From contig JAJFKR010000007.1 of NCBI GenBank assembly GCA_021773095.1, forward strand, positions 1-64,000: a stretch of 64,000 nucleotides of DNA, read 5' to 3'. A program made the translations under genes and the position numbers. Source of the stretch: Woeseiaceae bacterium (GTDB lineage Bacteria; Pseudomonadota; Gammaproteobacteria; Steroidobacterales; Woeseiaceae). Shown piece after piece: positions 17,982-28,022 of this stretch. Position 1 is the stretch's first letter. Each line of letters begins with the position of its first letter. The notes below the pieces were generated by a model that was not told the origin of the DNA, searched no databases, and saw only the letters and a list, made by a program, of their open reading frames with translations.

Positions 17982-19586
17982 ATGAGTTATCTCGTCCTCG
18001 CCCGCAAATGGCGGCCCAAAGACTTCTCTGACACGGTTGGTCAGGAGCATGTGCTTAAGGCGCTGATGAATGCTCTGGAGAGTGGCCGCCTGCATCACGC
18101 CTATCTTTTTACCGGAACTCGTGGCGTCGGCAAGACGACCATCGCTCGCATTCTCGCCAAAGCACTAAACTGTGAAACGGGTGTCAGCGCACAGCCCTGC
18201 GGTGAGTGCAGTGCCTGCCGGGAAATTGATGAGGGGCGTTTTGTTGACCTGATCGAAGTCGACGCGGCTTCCAGGACCAAAGTTGACGATACCCGCGATC
18301 TGCTCGACAACGTGCCGTACGCGGCGGCTCGCGGTCGCTACAAGGTGTACCTGATCGATGAGGTGCACATGCTGTCGAAGCATTCGTTCAATGCGCTGTT
18401 GAAAACACTCGAGGAGCCGCCGGAGCACGTCAAGTTCCTGCTCGCAACGACGGATCCACAAAAGCTACCGGTTACGGTCTTGTCACGGTGTCTGCAATTC
18501 AATCTGACGCGTATGACGCCGCGCCTGATTCTGGACCGCCTGACCTATATTTGTGGTGAGGAACAAGTTGAATATGAAGCGGCTGCTTTGGCGATGCTGG
18601 CTCGGGCCGCGGATGGCAGCATGCGTGACGCGTTGAGTTTACTGGATCAGGCTATAGCCTACTGCGGAGGAAATGTTGAAGAGGCGGCGACAGCGACGAT
18701 GCTCGGCACGATCGATCGCGATCATGTCATCCTCTTATTGAAGTTACTGGCCGCAGGCGATGCCAAGGGAATCATTGAAGCTATTCGGCAAATCGACGAA
18801 CAGTTTCCGGACTATTCCCGCCTGCTGGATGACATCGCCCGGGATTTGCAGCGAGTTGCAGTCTTCCAGGTTGTCGGGACTTGCGACAGCGAAGATGATC
18901 TTTCCCTGCAGGAGATTGCCGAGCTGGCCGAGGTCATGCCCATGGCGGACGTGCAACTTTTTTATCAGGTGGCGATCATGGGGCGCCGGGATCTGCATCT
19001 TGCACCGGATCCCCGCGGCGGTACGGAAATGACCTTAATGCGCATGCTGACGTTCAAGCCAGCCGCTGCCGAAACGACGGGTTCGACAGGTGGTGGTGAG
19101 GCAGTCGTCAGCGCCACGCCGAAACGCGCGGCGACAGAACCGAAGGCGGTTCAGGTCAAGAAAACTCGGGCAGGCGTTGCAGCAAAGACGTGGTCGGATC
19201 CACAGTGGAGCCAACTGGTCGTCAAGCTGGGTTTATCGGGCGCTGTACGCTTGCTCGCGAGTAACTGCGGCTATCTGCGGCGCGAGGAAAACACCGTGTT
19301 TCTCGGCCTGGATCCCCGGTCGGAGTCAATGCTGACCAAGCAGCGCAAGGAATCGATTGCCGAGAGCCTGAGTGTGTATTTTGGCGAAAAGTTGCTGGTC
19401 GATATAACGATCGGCGCCGCAGTGGCCGAAACGCCAGTCCAGCAGGAATCACGTTTGGTCGGCGAGCAGCTTGAGGAAGCGCGACAAGATCTTGAGGCAG
19501 ATCCGAATGTTCAGGCGATGAAGAATATGTTCGGTGCCGAATTGAAAATAGACACGATCGAAATAATACCGGGAGACAAGGCATGA
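17982..19586 (+). CDS. dnaX: DNA polymerase III subunit tau/gamma
   Basis: The 534-residue clamp-loader ATPase. Walker A GTRGVGKT is at 45-52, a four-cysteine zinc site follows ([16 protein letters not shown]), Walker B is YLIDEVHM and the sensor/arginine-finger region is [11 protein letters not shown]. Domain III follows to about 365, then a low-complexity linker ([19 protein letters not shown]) and a C-terminal domain that binds the polymerase core. It is shorter than E. coli tau (643). I see no A-AAA-AAG slippery heptamer, so a separate gamma product is not supported. ATG 17982 is chosen; an upstream in-frame start at 17928 has no family support. The stop overlaps ybaB by 4 bp. Confidence 0.96.
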   Translation: MSYLVLARKWRPKDFSDTVGQEHVLKALMNALESGRLHHAYLFTGTRGVGKTTIARILAKALNCETGVSAQPCGECSACREIDEGRFVDLIEVDAASRTKVDDTRDLLDNVPYAAARGRYKVYLIDEVHMLSKHSFNALLKTLEEPPEHVKFLLATTDPQKLPVTVLSRCLQFNLTRMTPRLILDRLTYICGEEQVEYEAAALAMLARAADGSMRDALSLLDQAIAYCGGNVEEAATATMLGTIDRDHVILLLKLLAAGDAKGIIEAIRQIDEQFPDYSRLLDDIARDLQRVAVFQVVGTCDSEDDLSLQEIAELAEVMPMADVQLFYQVAIMGRRDLHLAPDPRGGTEMTLMRMLTFKPAAAETTGSTGGGEAVVSATPKRAATEPKAVQVKKTRAGVAAKTWSDPQWSQLVVKLGLSGAVRLLASNCGYLRREENTVFLGLDPRSESMLTKQRKESIAESLSVYFGEKLLVDITIGAAVAETPVQQESRLVGEQLEEARQDLEADPNVQAMKNMFGAELKIDTIEIIPGDKA

Positions 19587-19906
19587 AGGGTGGCATTGGC
19601 CAGCTGATGAAGCAGGCACAAGAGATGCAGGCCAACATGAAAAAGGCGCAAGAGGAAATGGCGTCCATTACTGTCACCGGTGAATCCGGAGCGGGCATGG
19701 TGCGTATTACCATGACCTGCCGTCATCAGGTTCAGTCCGTTGAAATCGACGACACGCTGGTTGGCGATGATAAAGAGATGTTGGAGGACCTGATAGTCGC
19801 TGCGTTTAACGATTCCATCCGTAAAGTCGAAAAAACCGTTCAGGAAAAATTCTCGGGCATGGCCTCGGGCATGAGTCTGCCGCCTGGAATGAAGTTGCCG
19901 TTCTGA
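19583..19906 (+). CDS. ybaB: Nucleoid-associated protein YbaB/EbfC
   Basis: A 107-residue protein of the YbaB/EbfC family, a small dimeric DNA-binding protein. The typical elements are an N-terminal helix rich in Lys, Met and Gln ([19 protein letters not shown]), the [15 protein letters not shown] strand region and a C-terminal GM-rich tail. The ATG overlaps the dnaX stop and recR starts 4 bp downstream, forming the standard dnaX-ybaB-recR operon. Confidence 0.96.
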   Translation: MKGGIGQLMKQAQEMQANMKKAQEEMASITVTGESGAGMVRITMTCRHQVQSVEIDDTLVGDDKEMLEDLIVAAFNDSIRKVEKTVQEKFSGMASGMSLPPGMKLPF

Positions 19907-19909
19907 GCG

Positions 19910-20509
19910 ATGTCGTACTCACCCTTACTGGTTCGATTGATCGACGGTCTGCGTTGTATGCCTGGCATCGGACAAAAGTCGGCACAGCGGATTGCGTTTC
20001 ATCTACTGGAACGCGATCGTGATGGCGCCAGCGGCCTTTCAGCAGCATTGGCCGATGCGGTTGACGGAATAGGGCACTGCAGCCGTTGCCGCATGTTCAC
20101 GGAAAGTGAGTTATGTACCATCTGTTCGGCCAGTGGTCGCGATGCAGCCCAATTATGCGTGGTCGAGTCGCCGGCTGACGTGATGGCGCTGGAGGACGCG
20201 ACAGGCTTTCGCGGACAGTATTTTGTGTTGATGGGACACCTTTCTCCACTGGACGGCATTGGCCCGGAAGAGCTCGGTCTCTCGCTGCTCGAAGAATGGC
20301 TGGGGGACGGCGCGGTCAAAGAGTTGATTATCGCCACCAATCCCACTGTGGAAGGTGACGCAACGGCTCATTACCTGGCTGACCTGGCCACACGTAACGA
20401 TGTTGCAGCCAGTCGGATCGCACACGGTGTGCCGCTGGGCGGGGAGCTGGAGTACGTGGACGGTGGCACACTGTCGCATGCATTTTATGGCCGGCGGGCC
20501 GTCGATTAG
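19910..20509 (+). CDS. recR: Recombination protein RecR
   Basis: A 199-residue RecR that loads RecA at gaps together with RecO and RecF. The helix-hairpin-helix [15 protein letters not shown] is near residue 17, the zinc finger is [16 protein letters not shown] near 57-72, and the Toprim domain begins [14 protein letters not shown] and includes [12 protein letters not shown]. Full length for the family (E. coli 201). It is the last gene of the dnaX-ybaB-recR unit; the HIT gene follows 8 bp later. Confidence 0.97.
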   Translation: MSYSPLLVRLIDGLRCMPGIGQKSAQRIAFHLLERDRDGASGLSAALADAVDGIGHCSRCRMFTESELCTICSASGRDAAQLCVVESPADVMALEDATGFRGQYFVLMGHLSPLDGIGPEELGLSLLEEWLGDGAVKELIIATNPTVEGDATAHYLADLATRNDVAASRIAHGVPLGGELEYVDGGTLSHAFYGRRAVD

Positions 20510-20517
20510 AGGTCGAT

Positions 20518-20874
20518 ATGTCAGAGACAACTACAGACTGTCTGTTTTGCAGAATACTGGCGGGAGATATTCCGGCCGATATCATTTATGAGTCCGACAC
20601 GGCAATTGCATTCCGCGATATCAATCCGCAGGCGCCGACGCATGTGCTGATCATTCCGCGCAAGCATGTCGCGACGATCAACGACATTGATCCAGGTGAT
20701 GAGGAGATCGTCGGAAGTTTGTATTCAGCCGCGCGGGACATCGCGGCTGCAGAAGGGATTGCGGAGGAAGGTTATCGTGCGGTGATGAACTGCAATGAAG
20801 GCGCTGGCCAGTCCGTGTTTCATATCCACCTGCACCTTCTCGGTGGCAGGACGTTGAGCTGGCCGCCCGGCTAG
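20518..20874 (+). CDS. hinT: HIT-family purine nucleoside phosphoramidase (HinT-like)
   Basis: A 118-residue histidine-triad protein. The active-site triad HIHLHLLGG closes the protein, and an N-terminal CLFCRI pair and the AFRDINPQAPTHVLIIPRKH strand are diagnostic of the HinT branch. Expected to hydrolyse AMP-lysine-type phosphoramidates. It directly follows recR and ends one base before the convergent rsgA stop. Confidence 0.93.
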   Translation: MSETTTDCLFCRILAGDIPADIIYESDTAIAFRDINPQAPTHVLIIPRKHVATINDIDPGDEEIVGSLYSAARDIAAAEGIAEEGYRAVMNCNEGAGQSVFHIHLHLLGGRTLSWPPG

Positions 20875-21777
20875 TCAGTATCGGCCTTCTGACAATCGTT
20901 CGGTCAGATTCACGACGCGCTTGAAACTTTCGTAGCGTCGATAACTGATTCGGTCCTGGTCCACACCGTCTTTTACGGCGCATCCGGGTTCACGCAAATG
21001 GCGGCAATTGGCGAAGCGACAGGATTGTGCCGCCGCGGCAATCTCTCGAAATCCCAATGCTGCATCACTGGCGGCCGAGAGTGCGGGTGCGTAGTCACGA
21101 ACGCCAGGTGAGTCGATAATTGATCCTCCGCCCGGCAGGAAAATCCTGACCGAGTTTACCGTCGTATGCCGGCCTTCACCGGTCTTGCTGGAGATATCGG
21201 CAGTGCGTTGCTGCGAGTCCTCCACCAGTTTGTTGATCAGGCTTGACTTGCCCACGCCGGATTGACCGACGACGATCCCGCATTGATCCGCCAGCAATCG
21301 CCGGATCTCGTTCGTGCCCTGACCGGTTTCAGCACTGCACTCAACGACCGGCAGCCCGATATCCCGATATTCCTGCAATTCGGGAATCTCGATGTCATGG
21401 CCCACCAGCAAATCGATCTTGTTGAAGACGACGATTGAGTTGATGCCCATCAACTCCGCCGCACACAGATAGCGATCGACGATATACCAGTCCGGCAACG
21501 GCGATACAGACGCCATGACGATCAGCGTATCGATATTGGCCGCGAGGACCTCTATCTGCCCGCGCATGTTTGGTCGTGTCAGTTCATTTCTTCGCTCGCC
21601 GATTTTGGTGATGAGATAGTCGGACTCATTTTCTATCGGCTCCGCAGTCACCGTGTCACCGCAAACGGCCTTCATACGCTTGCCCTTAATGCGTGCCTCG
21701 ACCTCCTGACCGTTCGCAAGACGCAGTCCCATGCGGCGGCTGTAGGTGGCGATTACCGTTGCGGATACATCAGTCAT
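20875..21777 (-). CDS. rsgA: Ribosome small-subunit biogenesis GTPase RsgA
   Basis: A 300-residue circularly permuted GTPase acting in late 30S assembly. An OB-fold N-terminus is followed by the permuted G motifs: FNKIDLL (G4), then GQSGVGKSSLIN (G1) near residue 170 and DSPGVRDY (G3). The C-terminal zinc domain has CRFANCRHLREPGC. The start is ATG 21777. It is divergent from orn, as in E. coli, where rsgA and orn are also adjacent. Confidence 0.96.
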   Translation of the reverse strand: MTDVSATVIATYSRRMGLRLANGQEVEARIKGKRMKAVCGDTVTAEPIENESDYLITKIGERRNELTRPNMRGQIEVLAANIDTLIVMASVSPLPDWYIVDRYLCAAELMGINSIVVFNKIDLLVGHDIEIPELQEYRDIGLPVVECSAETGQGTNEIRRLLADQCGIVVGQSGVGKSSLINKLVEDSQQRTADISSKTGEGRHTTVNSVRIFLPGGGSIIDSPGVRDYAPALSAASDAALGFREIAAAAQSCRFANCRHLREPGCAVKDGVDQDRISYRRYESFKRVVNLTERLSEGRY

Positions 21778-21862
21778 TAGCGAAGTATGACCTCAAGCAG
21801 GCAGCCTTGCACTCTGTGTCCATGTAAACTATGGCAGTCCAAAACCCGAGGTCTTTACAAAT

Positions 21863-22438
21863 ATGCCTGACACCGCACCGGACCGATCAACCAATCTGAT
21901 CTGGATCGACCTTGAGATGACTGGTCTATGTACACAGACCGATACTGTCATCGAAATCGCCACGATCGTGACCGATAAGTACCTGACGGAGCTTGCAACC
22001 GGTCCTGTGCTGGCGATACATCAGTCTCAGGAGGTAATGGACGGTATGGATGAATGGAATACTCGCCAGCATGGCCAGTCCGGTCTTACGGCAAGAGTTT
22101 TGGCGTGCAGCACGAGTGCAGCGGAGGCTGAGCAGGCGACCATCGATTTTCTCAATGAGTGGGTTGATGAAGGCGCCTCACCCATGTGTGGTAATAGCAT
22201 TTGCCAGGACAGACGCTTTCTCGCACGCGAGATGCCGGCACTCGAAAGGTTTTTTCACTACCGTAATCTCGACGTTAGTACACTGAAGATACTTGCATCG
22301 CTTTGGGCACCGGATGTTGCGAAGGGATTCGACAAGGACTCTCAACACCTGGCGCTGTCCGATATACGCGATTCGATCGAGGAACTCATCTGGTATCGCG
22401 AGCATCTGATCGATCCGGCTGCGCTGGACGATGACTGA
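21863..22438 (+). CDS. orn: Oligoribonuclease
   Basis: A 191-residue DEDDh 3'-5' exonuclease that degrades 2-5 nt RNAs and pGpG. The motifs are WIDLEMTGL (ExoI, Asp and Glu), [11 protein letters not shown] (ExoII) and [14 protein letters not shown] (ExoIII, His and Asp). Family-typical length. It is divergent from rsgA and overlaps the next gene by 8 bp. Confidence 0.97.
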   Translation: MPDTAPDRSTNLIWIDLEMTGLCTQTDTVIEIATIVTDKYLTELATGPVLAIHQSQEVMDGMDEWNTRQHGQSGLTARVLACSTSAAEAEQATIDFLNEWVDEGASPMCGNSICQDRRFLAREMPALERFFHYRNLDVSTLKILASLWAPDVAKGFDKDSQHLALSDIRDSIEELIWYREHLIDPAALDDD

Positions 22439-23033
22439 CAAGCCATTTGCAGAATACGCCGATCGAAACGGCGTTCCGATACTGGAGGTGTTGCGAAACG
22501 AGTTTGCGAATTGCACAAAGGTCCTTGAGATCGGCTCCGGAACCGGGCAGCACGCAGTGCGTTTCGCGACGGAGCTTCCGTTCCTGGAATGGCTGACCAG
22601 CGATCTGGATGAGAATCACCCGGGCATTTGTGCCTGGGTTAATGACAGCGATCTTGCGAATTTGTTGCCACCCCTGTCGCTGGACGTATTGACGGCCGAA
22701 GTTTCAGCGGCATTCTGCGATGCCGTGTTCTCGGCAAACACCGCACATATCATGAGCATTGATGCTGTGAAAAGGATGTTCGAGATAGTGGGTAGTGCAC
22801 TGACGAACGGCGGAGTGTTTTGCCTGTACGGACCTTTTCGTCAAAATGGAGAATTCAATACGTCCAGCAACGCAGCATTTCATGAGACGCTGCGATCGCG
22901 TAATCCTGAGATGGGGATTCGACACCTCGAGGCACTGGATGATTTGGCACGCGAAAGCAATATGGCGAGAGTCAGGCTCTATGCAATGCCCGCCAACAAC
23001 CACATCGCTGTTTGGTGCAAAGGAAAAAAATGA
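22431..23033 (+). CDS. DUF938 family SAM-dependent methyltransferase-like protein
   Basis: A 200-residue class I methyltransferase fold. [17 protein letters not shown] near residue 27 is the SAM-binding loop and [13 protein letters not shown] supplies the acidic residue after strand 2; [14 protein letters not shown] and [19 protein letters not shown] are hallmarks of DUF938. The substrate is unknown. It overlaps orn by 8 bp and the next gene by 4 bp, so all three are probably translated from one mRNA. Confidence 0.9.
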   Translation: MTDKPFAEYADRNGVPILEVLRNEFANCTKVLEIGSGTGQHAVRFATELPFLEWLTSDLDENHPGICAWVNDSDLANLLPPLSLDVLTAEVSAAFCDAVFSANTAHIMSIDAVKRMFEIVGSALTNGGVFCLYGPFRQNGEFNTSSNAAFHETLRSRNPEMGIRHLEALDDLARESNMARVRLYAMPANNHIAVWCKGKK

Positions 23034-23413
23034 CGACGCATAAAGGGGGCTGCCATTGCGGTAGCGTTCAATTCGAAATCGAGGCTTCGGCTGTGATTAA
23101 TGCAGCGCGTTGTAACTGCAGTATCTGCGATATGTGTGGATTTCTTCACCTGTTCGTATCGAAAAAGAACTTTCGATTGCAAAAAGGCGATGAGGCACTG
23201 ACCACATATACGTTTAATACGGGCGTCGCACAGCACTATTTTTGTAAGTACTGCGGTATCAAATCGTTTTATGTGCCGCGATCGCATCCGCACGGCGTCA
23301 GTATTAATGTCAATTGTCTTGATCCGTCGAGCGTAGAATCGGTCGTGGAGACGCCCTTTGACGGCCGAAACTGGGAGCAGAATGTCTCAGAACTGTCGCC
23401 GATAAGCGACTGA
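23030..23413 (+). CDS. GFA/CENP-V domain protein (Zn-dependent, glutathione-dependent formaldehyde-activating-like)
   Basis: A 127-residue protein with the GFA zinc pattern: GGCHCGSVQFE near residue 10, CNCSICDMCG near 32-40 and FCKYCGIKSFY near 72. The name comes from the formaldehyde-activating enzyme Gfa, but most members have unknown activity. ATG 23030 overlaps the stop of the DUF938 gene (ATGA); starts further upstream lie inside that gene. Confidence 0.88.
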   Translation: MTTHKGGCHCGSVQFEIEASAVINAARCNCSICDMCGFLHLFVSKKNFRLQKGDEALTTYTFNTGVAQHYFCKYCGIKSFYVPRSHPHGVSINVNCLDPSSVESVVETPFDGRNWEQNVSELSPISD

Positions 23414-23447
23414 TTTTATTAATTTTTAACTGGAAGCAGAGGCGGCC

Positions 23448-24140
23448 ATGTCTTATAGTTGCGGCATGATGAATAGCACACTTCGTTCGACCCTATGGCT
23501 ACTGATATTGGCTGCCCCGTCAGCTCACGCGGCGCCGGCCTGGGTCAGCGATGAATTCGAAATCATGCTGCGCTCGGGACCGAGTACGAGCAACGCGATT
23601 CAACTGATGATCGGCAGTGGTATGCAGCTCGAGGTTCTGGACCAGGATGCGGAAACGGGATATTCGCGAGTAAGCACGCCCGGCGGCACTGAAGGCTGGG
23701 TTCTGACACGCTATCTCATGAATGAGCCGAGTGCACGTGAGCAACTGCAGACGCTAACAGGCCAGCTGACGAACGCGAATACGCGTGGCACGTCGCTGGA
23801 TTCGCAATTGGCTGCGGTCAGGAATGAAATCAATACGGCGAGTCGTCGCATCAATACGCTGGAGCGTGAAAAGACGTCGCTTGAGAGTGAACTCACGGAA
23901 ATCCGGAGAACCGCCGCCAATGTGTTGTCGGTTAACGAGCAAAATAAATCGATGACCGATGAACTCGCGATGGCGGAGATCAGGACTGCCACGCTGGAAC
24001 AGACGAATCGCCAGTTATCCAGCCAGACAACACGTTACTGGTTCCTATCGGGCGCACTCATACTGGTGGTTGGAATTATCCTCGGCATCTGGTTACCGCG
24101 GGTGCGATGGCAACGTCGCTCAGGTTACGACCGCTTCTGA
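23448..24140 (+). CDS. SH3-domain envelope protein with coiled coil and C-terminal membrane anchor (YgiM/TIGR04211-like)
   Basis: A 230-residue exported protein. A signal peptide ends near AHAAP (about residue 30), a bacterial SH3 domain runs to about 90 (LRSGPSTSNAIQLMIGSG, GGTEGWVLTRYL), a coiled coil fills about 95-190 and one membrane helix (YWFLSGALILVVGIILGIWL) with a basic tail ends it. This is the layout of E. coli YgiM. The ATG at 23448 is preceded by AGAGG; an ATG at 23466 is also possible. Function unknown; a role in peptidoglycan or envelope sensing is inferred from SH3. Confidence 0.88.
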   Translation: MSYSCGMMNSTLRSTLWLLILAAPSAHAAPAWVSDEFEIMLRSGPSTSNAIQLMIGSGMQLEVLDQDAETGYSRVSTPGGTEGWVLTRYLMNEPSAREQLQTLTGQLTNANTRGTSLDSQLAAVRNEINTASRRINTLEREKTSLESELTEIRRTAANVLSVNEQNKSMTDELAMAEIRTATLEQTNRQLSSQTTRYWFLSGALILVVGIILGIWLPRVRWQRRSGYDRF

Positions 24141-24146
24141 TTCGGG

Positions 24147-26510
24147 TCAGACTTCTTCACCCGCCAGGAACATCCAGGTTTCAACGACCGTATCGGGGTT
24201 CAGGGACATGCTTTCAATTCCCTGCTCAAGTAGCCAGCGAGCCAGATCGGGATAATCCGAAGGACCCTGTCCGCAAATTCCAATGTATTTGTTCTGTGCC
24301 TTGCAGGCGGTGATTGTCATCGCCAGCAGCGCCTTTACCGCATCGTCGCGTTCATCGAATGTGTCTGCGATCAGGGCGGAGTCCCTGTCCAGCCCCAAAG
24401 TGAGTTGCGTCATGTCGTTTGAACCGATCGACATACCGTCGAAATGCTCGAGGTATTGATCAGCAAGCAGCGCATTTGTCGGTAATTCGGACATCATGAT
24501 GACTTTCAAGTCGTCCTTACCGCGCTCAAGGCCGTTAGTCGCCATGACATGAATGACGTCCCTGGCCTGCTGCACGGTGCGAACAAACGGAATCATGATT
24601 TGCACATTGGTCAGACCCATGTCATTGCGAACACGTTTCAGTGCCTCGCATTCGAGGTCGAAACAAGGCCGGAAGCTTTCCGAGACGTAACGGGCCGCGC
24701 CGCGAAAACCGAGCATGGGGTTTTCTTCGACCGGCTCATAAGCACGGCCGCCAATCAGGTTGGCATACTCGTTCGATTTAAAGTCCGACATCCGTACGAT
24801 GACGGGCTCGGGCGCAAATGCCGCGGCGATAGTCGCAACGCCTTCGGCGAGCTTGTCGACGAAGAATCGGACCGGATCGTCGTACCCGGCCATTTGGTCA
24901 TCGACCGCGGCGCGAGTGCTGTCATCGAGTGCGTCATAATCCAGTAAGGCCTGCGGATGCACGCCGATCATGCGATTGATGATGAATTCCAGTCGCGCAA
25001 GTCCCACGCCGCAGTTGGGAATGCTGGCGAAATCAAATGCGCGGTCCGGGTTGCCGACGTTCATCATAATCTTGACCGGAATATCGGGTAATGAGTCGAG
25101 TTCGATCTGTGTCTGTTCAAACTCGAGATTACCTTCGTAGACATAACCCTCGTCGCCCTCAGCGCAACTGACCGTCACATCCGAGCCGTCCTGAATCTTC
25201 TCGGTGGCATCGCCACAGCCCACTACCGCCGGTATGCCAAGCTCCCTGGCAATAATGGCTGCATGACAGGTTCTTCCTCCACGGTTCGTTACGATGGCCG
25301 AAGCCCGCTTCATGACAGGTTCCCAGTCCGGATCCGTCATGTCTGAAACGAGCACATCGCCGGCCTGTACCCGGTCCATTTCAGCGACATTGCGAATGAC
25401 CTTCGCTGTTCCCGCACCGATTTTTTGACCAATGCTGCGACCGGTAGTAACGATATTCGAGTGGGCCTTGAGCGTATATCTCTGGATCGTTCGGCCGCTC
25501 CGACTTTGTACCGTCTCCGGGCGGGCCTGTAGTATGTACAGCTTGCCATCCTTGCCATCCTTGCCCCATTCGATGTCCATGGGACGTTGATAGTGTTCTT
25601 CGATAGTGACCGCCATTTTGGACAGCTCGATTACGTCCTCGTCGCTCAGCGAGAATTGCATACATTCTGCTTCATCAACATCGACGGTATCCACGGACTT
25701 TCCGGGCTGCGGATCTTCGCTGTAGATCATCTTGAGCGCTTTGCTGCCGAGGTTCTTACGCAGAATAGGCCGCTTACCTGCGGCAAGGGCCGGTTTGTAT
25801 ACGTAAAACTCATCGGGATTTACAGCGCCTTGCACGACGGTTTCGCCGAGCCCATAGGAGGCGGTAACAAAAACGGCGTCCCGGAATCCGGATTCGGTAT
25901 CGAGCGTAAACATAACGCCTGCAGAGCCCAAGTCACTGCGAACCATGGTTTGAATGCCGGCCGACAAAGCAACCAGGCTGTGGTCAAAACCCTGGTGGAC
26001 GCGATACGAGATCGCCCGATCATTGAACAGCGAGGCGAACACCTGATGCATCGCTTCGATGACATTGTCCAGGCCCCGAATATTGAGAAAGGTCTCCTGC
26101 TGGCCAGCGAACGACGCGTCAGGGAGGTCTTCCGCAGTGGCCGATGAGCGGACCGCGACGGTTATATTGTTGCCGTCACTCATTTCGGCCCAGGCGCCGG
26201 TGATGTCGTCCATCAAGCGCTGCGGTAGGGGAGTCTCAAGAATCCAGTTGCGGATTTGTGCGCCGGCAGCCGCCAGTGCGGCGATGTCGTCGACATCCAG
26301 GCTGCCGAGAACCTCGTTGATGCGTTTGTCCAGGTCGCCGGCTTTGAGGAAATCCCGATAGGCGGCCGATGTTGTCGCAAAGCCGCCAGGAACAGTGACG
26401 CCCAGGCTACTCAAATTGCTGATCATTTCTCCGAGGGATGCGTTCTTGCCCCCGACCGTGTCTACATCGTTCATGCCAAGCTCGTCGAGCTTGATAACGT
26501 AAGGCTCCAA
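24147..26510 (-). CDS. ppsA: Phosphoenolpyruvate synthase
   Basis: A 787-residue PEP synthase (ATP + pyruvate + water to PEP + AMP + phosphate), the gluconeogenic entry from pyruvate. The N-terminal ATP-grasp domain has [11 protein letters not shown] and [21 protein letters not shown]; the swivelling phospho-His is H416 in [15 protein letters not shown], followed by the PEP/pyruvate barrel with SIGSNDMTQ and the acid/base Cys in [11 protein letters not shown]. Full length (E. coli 792). It is divergent from ppsR, its regulator, across 46 bp, as in many gammaproteobacteria. Confidence 0.97.
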   Translation of the reverse strand: MEPYVIKLDELGMNDVDTVGGKNASLGEMISNLSSLGVTVPGGFATTSAAYRDFLKAGDLDKRINEVLGSLDVDDIAALAAAGAQIRNWILETPLPQRLMDDITGAWAEMSDGNNITVAVRSSATAEDLPDASFAGQQETFLNIRGLDNVIEAMHQVFASLFNDRAISYRVHQGFDHSLVALSAGIQTMVRSDLGSAGVMFTLDTESGFRDAVFVTASYGLGETVVQGAVNPDEFYVYKPALAAGKRPILRKNLGSKALKMIYSEDPQPGKSVDTVDVDEAECMQFSLSDEDVIELSKMAVTIEEHYQRPMDIEWGKDGKDGKLYILQARPETVQSRSGRTIQRYTLKAHSNIVTTGRSIGQKIGAGTAKVIRNVAEMDRVQAGDVLVSDMTDPDWEPVMKRASAIVTNRGGRTCHAAIIARELGIPAVVGCGDATEKIQDGSDVTVSCAEGDEGYVYEGNLEFEQTQIELDSLPDIPVKIMMNVGNPDRAFDFASIPNCGVGLARLEFIINRMIGVHPQALLDYDALDDSTRAAVDDQMAGYDDPVRFFVDKLAEGVATIAAAFAPEPVIVRMSDFKSNEYANLIGGRAYEPVEENPMLGFRGAARYVSESFRPCFDLECEALKRVRNDMGLTNVQIMIPFVRTVQQARDVIHVMATNGLERGKDDLKVIMMSELPTNALLADQYLEHFDGMSIGSNDMTQLTLGLDRDSALIADTFDERDDAVKALLAMTITACKAQNKYIGICGQGPSDYPDLARWLLEQGIESMSLNPDTVVETWMFLAGEEV

Positions 26511-26556
26511 GATTTACTCCCTTGTTTTCCGCGACAGGAAATGGACAATCGACCGC

Positions 26557-27381
26557 ATGGTAGAGCGCACTGTATTTTTTCTCTCGGATCAGACAGGTGT
26601 CACCGCGGAAACGCTGGGGCACAGTCTGATCACTCAGTTTTCAGCTACGAAATTTCGGCAAACGACTTTGCCATTTATAGATACTGAAGACAAGGCGAGG
26701 GAGGCAGTGCGCACCATAAATGCGGTAGGAGAATCGGGTGCAACGAGGCCGATCATATTCTCGACTCTGGTACAGGGCGAATATCGAGCAATCCTGAAGG
26801 AAGCCAACGGCCTGCATCTGGACATCTTTGATGAATTTCTGGGGCCTCTGGCAGCCGAACTGGATCAGGAACCGAGCTACGAGCCCGGGCGCGCTCATGG
26901 CATGAGCGACATCGATGCGTATATGAAGCGAATTGAGGCAACCAATTTCGCACTGGCCAATGACGATGGTGGCATTAGCCGCAACTACGATGTAGCGGAC
27001 GTGATCCTGGTCGGCGTATCGCGATCGGGAAAGACTCCAACCTGTCTTTATCTTGCGCTGCAATACGGTGTGTATGCGGCCAACTACCCGTTGACGGACG
27101 AAGAATTTGAGAGTGGCGGATTGCCGGACTTCCTGTTGAAACAAAAGGAAAAATTGTTCGGTTTGTCGATTGATCCCGACCGACTAAGCCAAATCAGGAA
27201 GGAACGCCGCCCGATGGGCAAGTACTCGTCGGTGCAGCAAGTGCGATTTGAGCTGCGGGAGGCGGCAAAAATCTTCCAGCGTTATGGGATTCCGAACGTT
27301 GATACGACAAGATTTTCGATCGAGGAAATTTCGAGCAGAATCCTCGATAATACAGGTGTTGAGCGCCGAGTACGACCCTGA
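26557..27381 (+). CDS. ppsR: PEP synthase regulatory protein (bifunctional kinase/pyrophosphorylase)
   Basis: A 274-residue DUF299 protein. It inactivates PpsA by ADP-dependent Thr phosphorylation and reactivates it by phosphate-dependent dephosphorylation. The P-loop is GVSRSGKTPTCLYLA near residue 150, and VFFLSDQTGVTAETLGHSL at the N-terminus and NVDTTRFSIEEIS near the end are family signatures. The divergent ppsA neighbour fixes the target as PEP synthase rather than pyruvate phosphate dikinase. Confidence 0.96.
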   Translation: MVERTVFFLSDQTGVTAETLGHSLITQFSATKFRQTTLPFIDTEDKAREAVRTINAVGESGATRPIIFSTLVQGEYRAILKEANGLHLDIFDEFLGPLAAELDQEPSYEPGRAHGMSDIDAYMKRIEATNFALANDDGGISRNYDVADVILVGVSRSGKTPTCLYLALQYGVYAANYPLTDEEFESGGLPDFLLKQKEKLFGLSIDPDRLSQIRKERRPMGKYSSVQQVRFELREAAKIFQRYGIPNVDTTRFSIEEISSRILDNTGVERRVRP

Positions 27382-27414
27382 TATTCAAGCTCGCTGCCTG
27401 TTATATTTGACCGC

Positions 27415-27870
27415 ATGCTGCTCGATTCTCATCTGGTTCCGCAAACCATCGTCAAGCCGAAAAGCTTCGTCGGTTTGATGGCGATATATGAAAGTAACTT
27501 TCTTCGTCTGTTTCGGTTGATTCCGGAAATTGACCGCCTCGACGGCTGCTTTCGATCACGGGTGGCCGGTGATTGCGACCTGTACGTTGAGATCATGGAA
27601 AAAAGCCGATATACGGTGACTCTGTCGCTGACCTATCACTTGCCCACGGATGAAGGCTTGCTGGCAGACCCTGACATGACCGTTCGTGTGTATCTGGACG
27701 GCCAGCAAGCCGAGGTACTGGCAATTGGCGAGATACAACGACACGCTGCCCTGCGGCGTCTCGTGTTTGAGCATCGAGAGGAGCTGGACCGTCGCTGGCG
27801 ATTCAATATCGTGCTCAACAAATGGCTCGAATACCTCTCCGATCAGGGTCACCTGATTCTCGAGCGCTAA
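27415..27870 (+). CDS. DUF1249 family protein (YqiB-like)
   Basis: A 151-residue soluble protein. It matches DUF1249: KSFVGLMAIYESNFLRLFRL at the start, CDLYVEIMEKSRYTVTLSLTYH in the middle, and the closing NKWLEYLSDQGHLI. Function unknown. It follows ppsR by 33 bp on the same strand. Confidence 0.85.
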   Translation: MLLDSHLVPQTIVKPKSFVGLMAIYESNFLRLFRLIPEIDRLDGCFRSRVAGDCDLYVEIMEKSRYTVTLSLTYHLPTDEGLLADPDMTVRVYLDGQQAEVLAIGEIQRHAALRRLVFEHREELDRRWRFNIVLNKWLEYLSDQGHLILER

Positions 27871-28022
27871 TACCAGGAAAAGCGCGGCACAGTCCTATCC
27901 GCGGCAGTTGTCAAAACTGTCGATTCAGTCCGGGTTTCTCGGTCCATCAATTGTCATTATTGGCATCAACAGGACGCCGGGCTTATGTTCGGTGAGCATG
28001 GATTATGTAAAGCGAGTCTGCA

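Noticed and set aside
19583..19906. Programmed frameshift at GTCGAAAAAACC
   Set aside because: This A-rich run lies inside ybaB, not dnaX, and both frames around it are normal.
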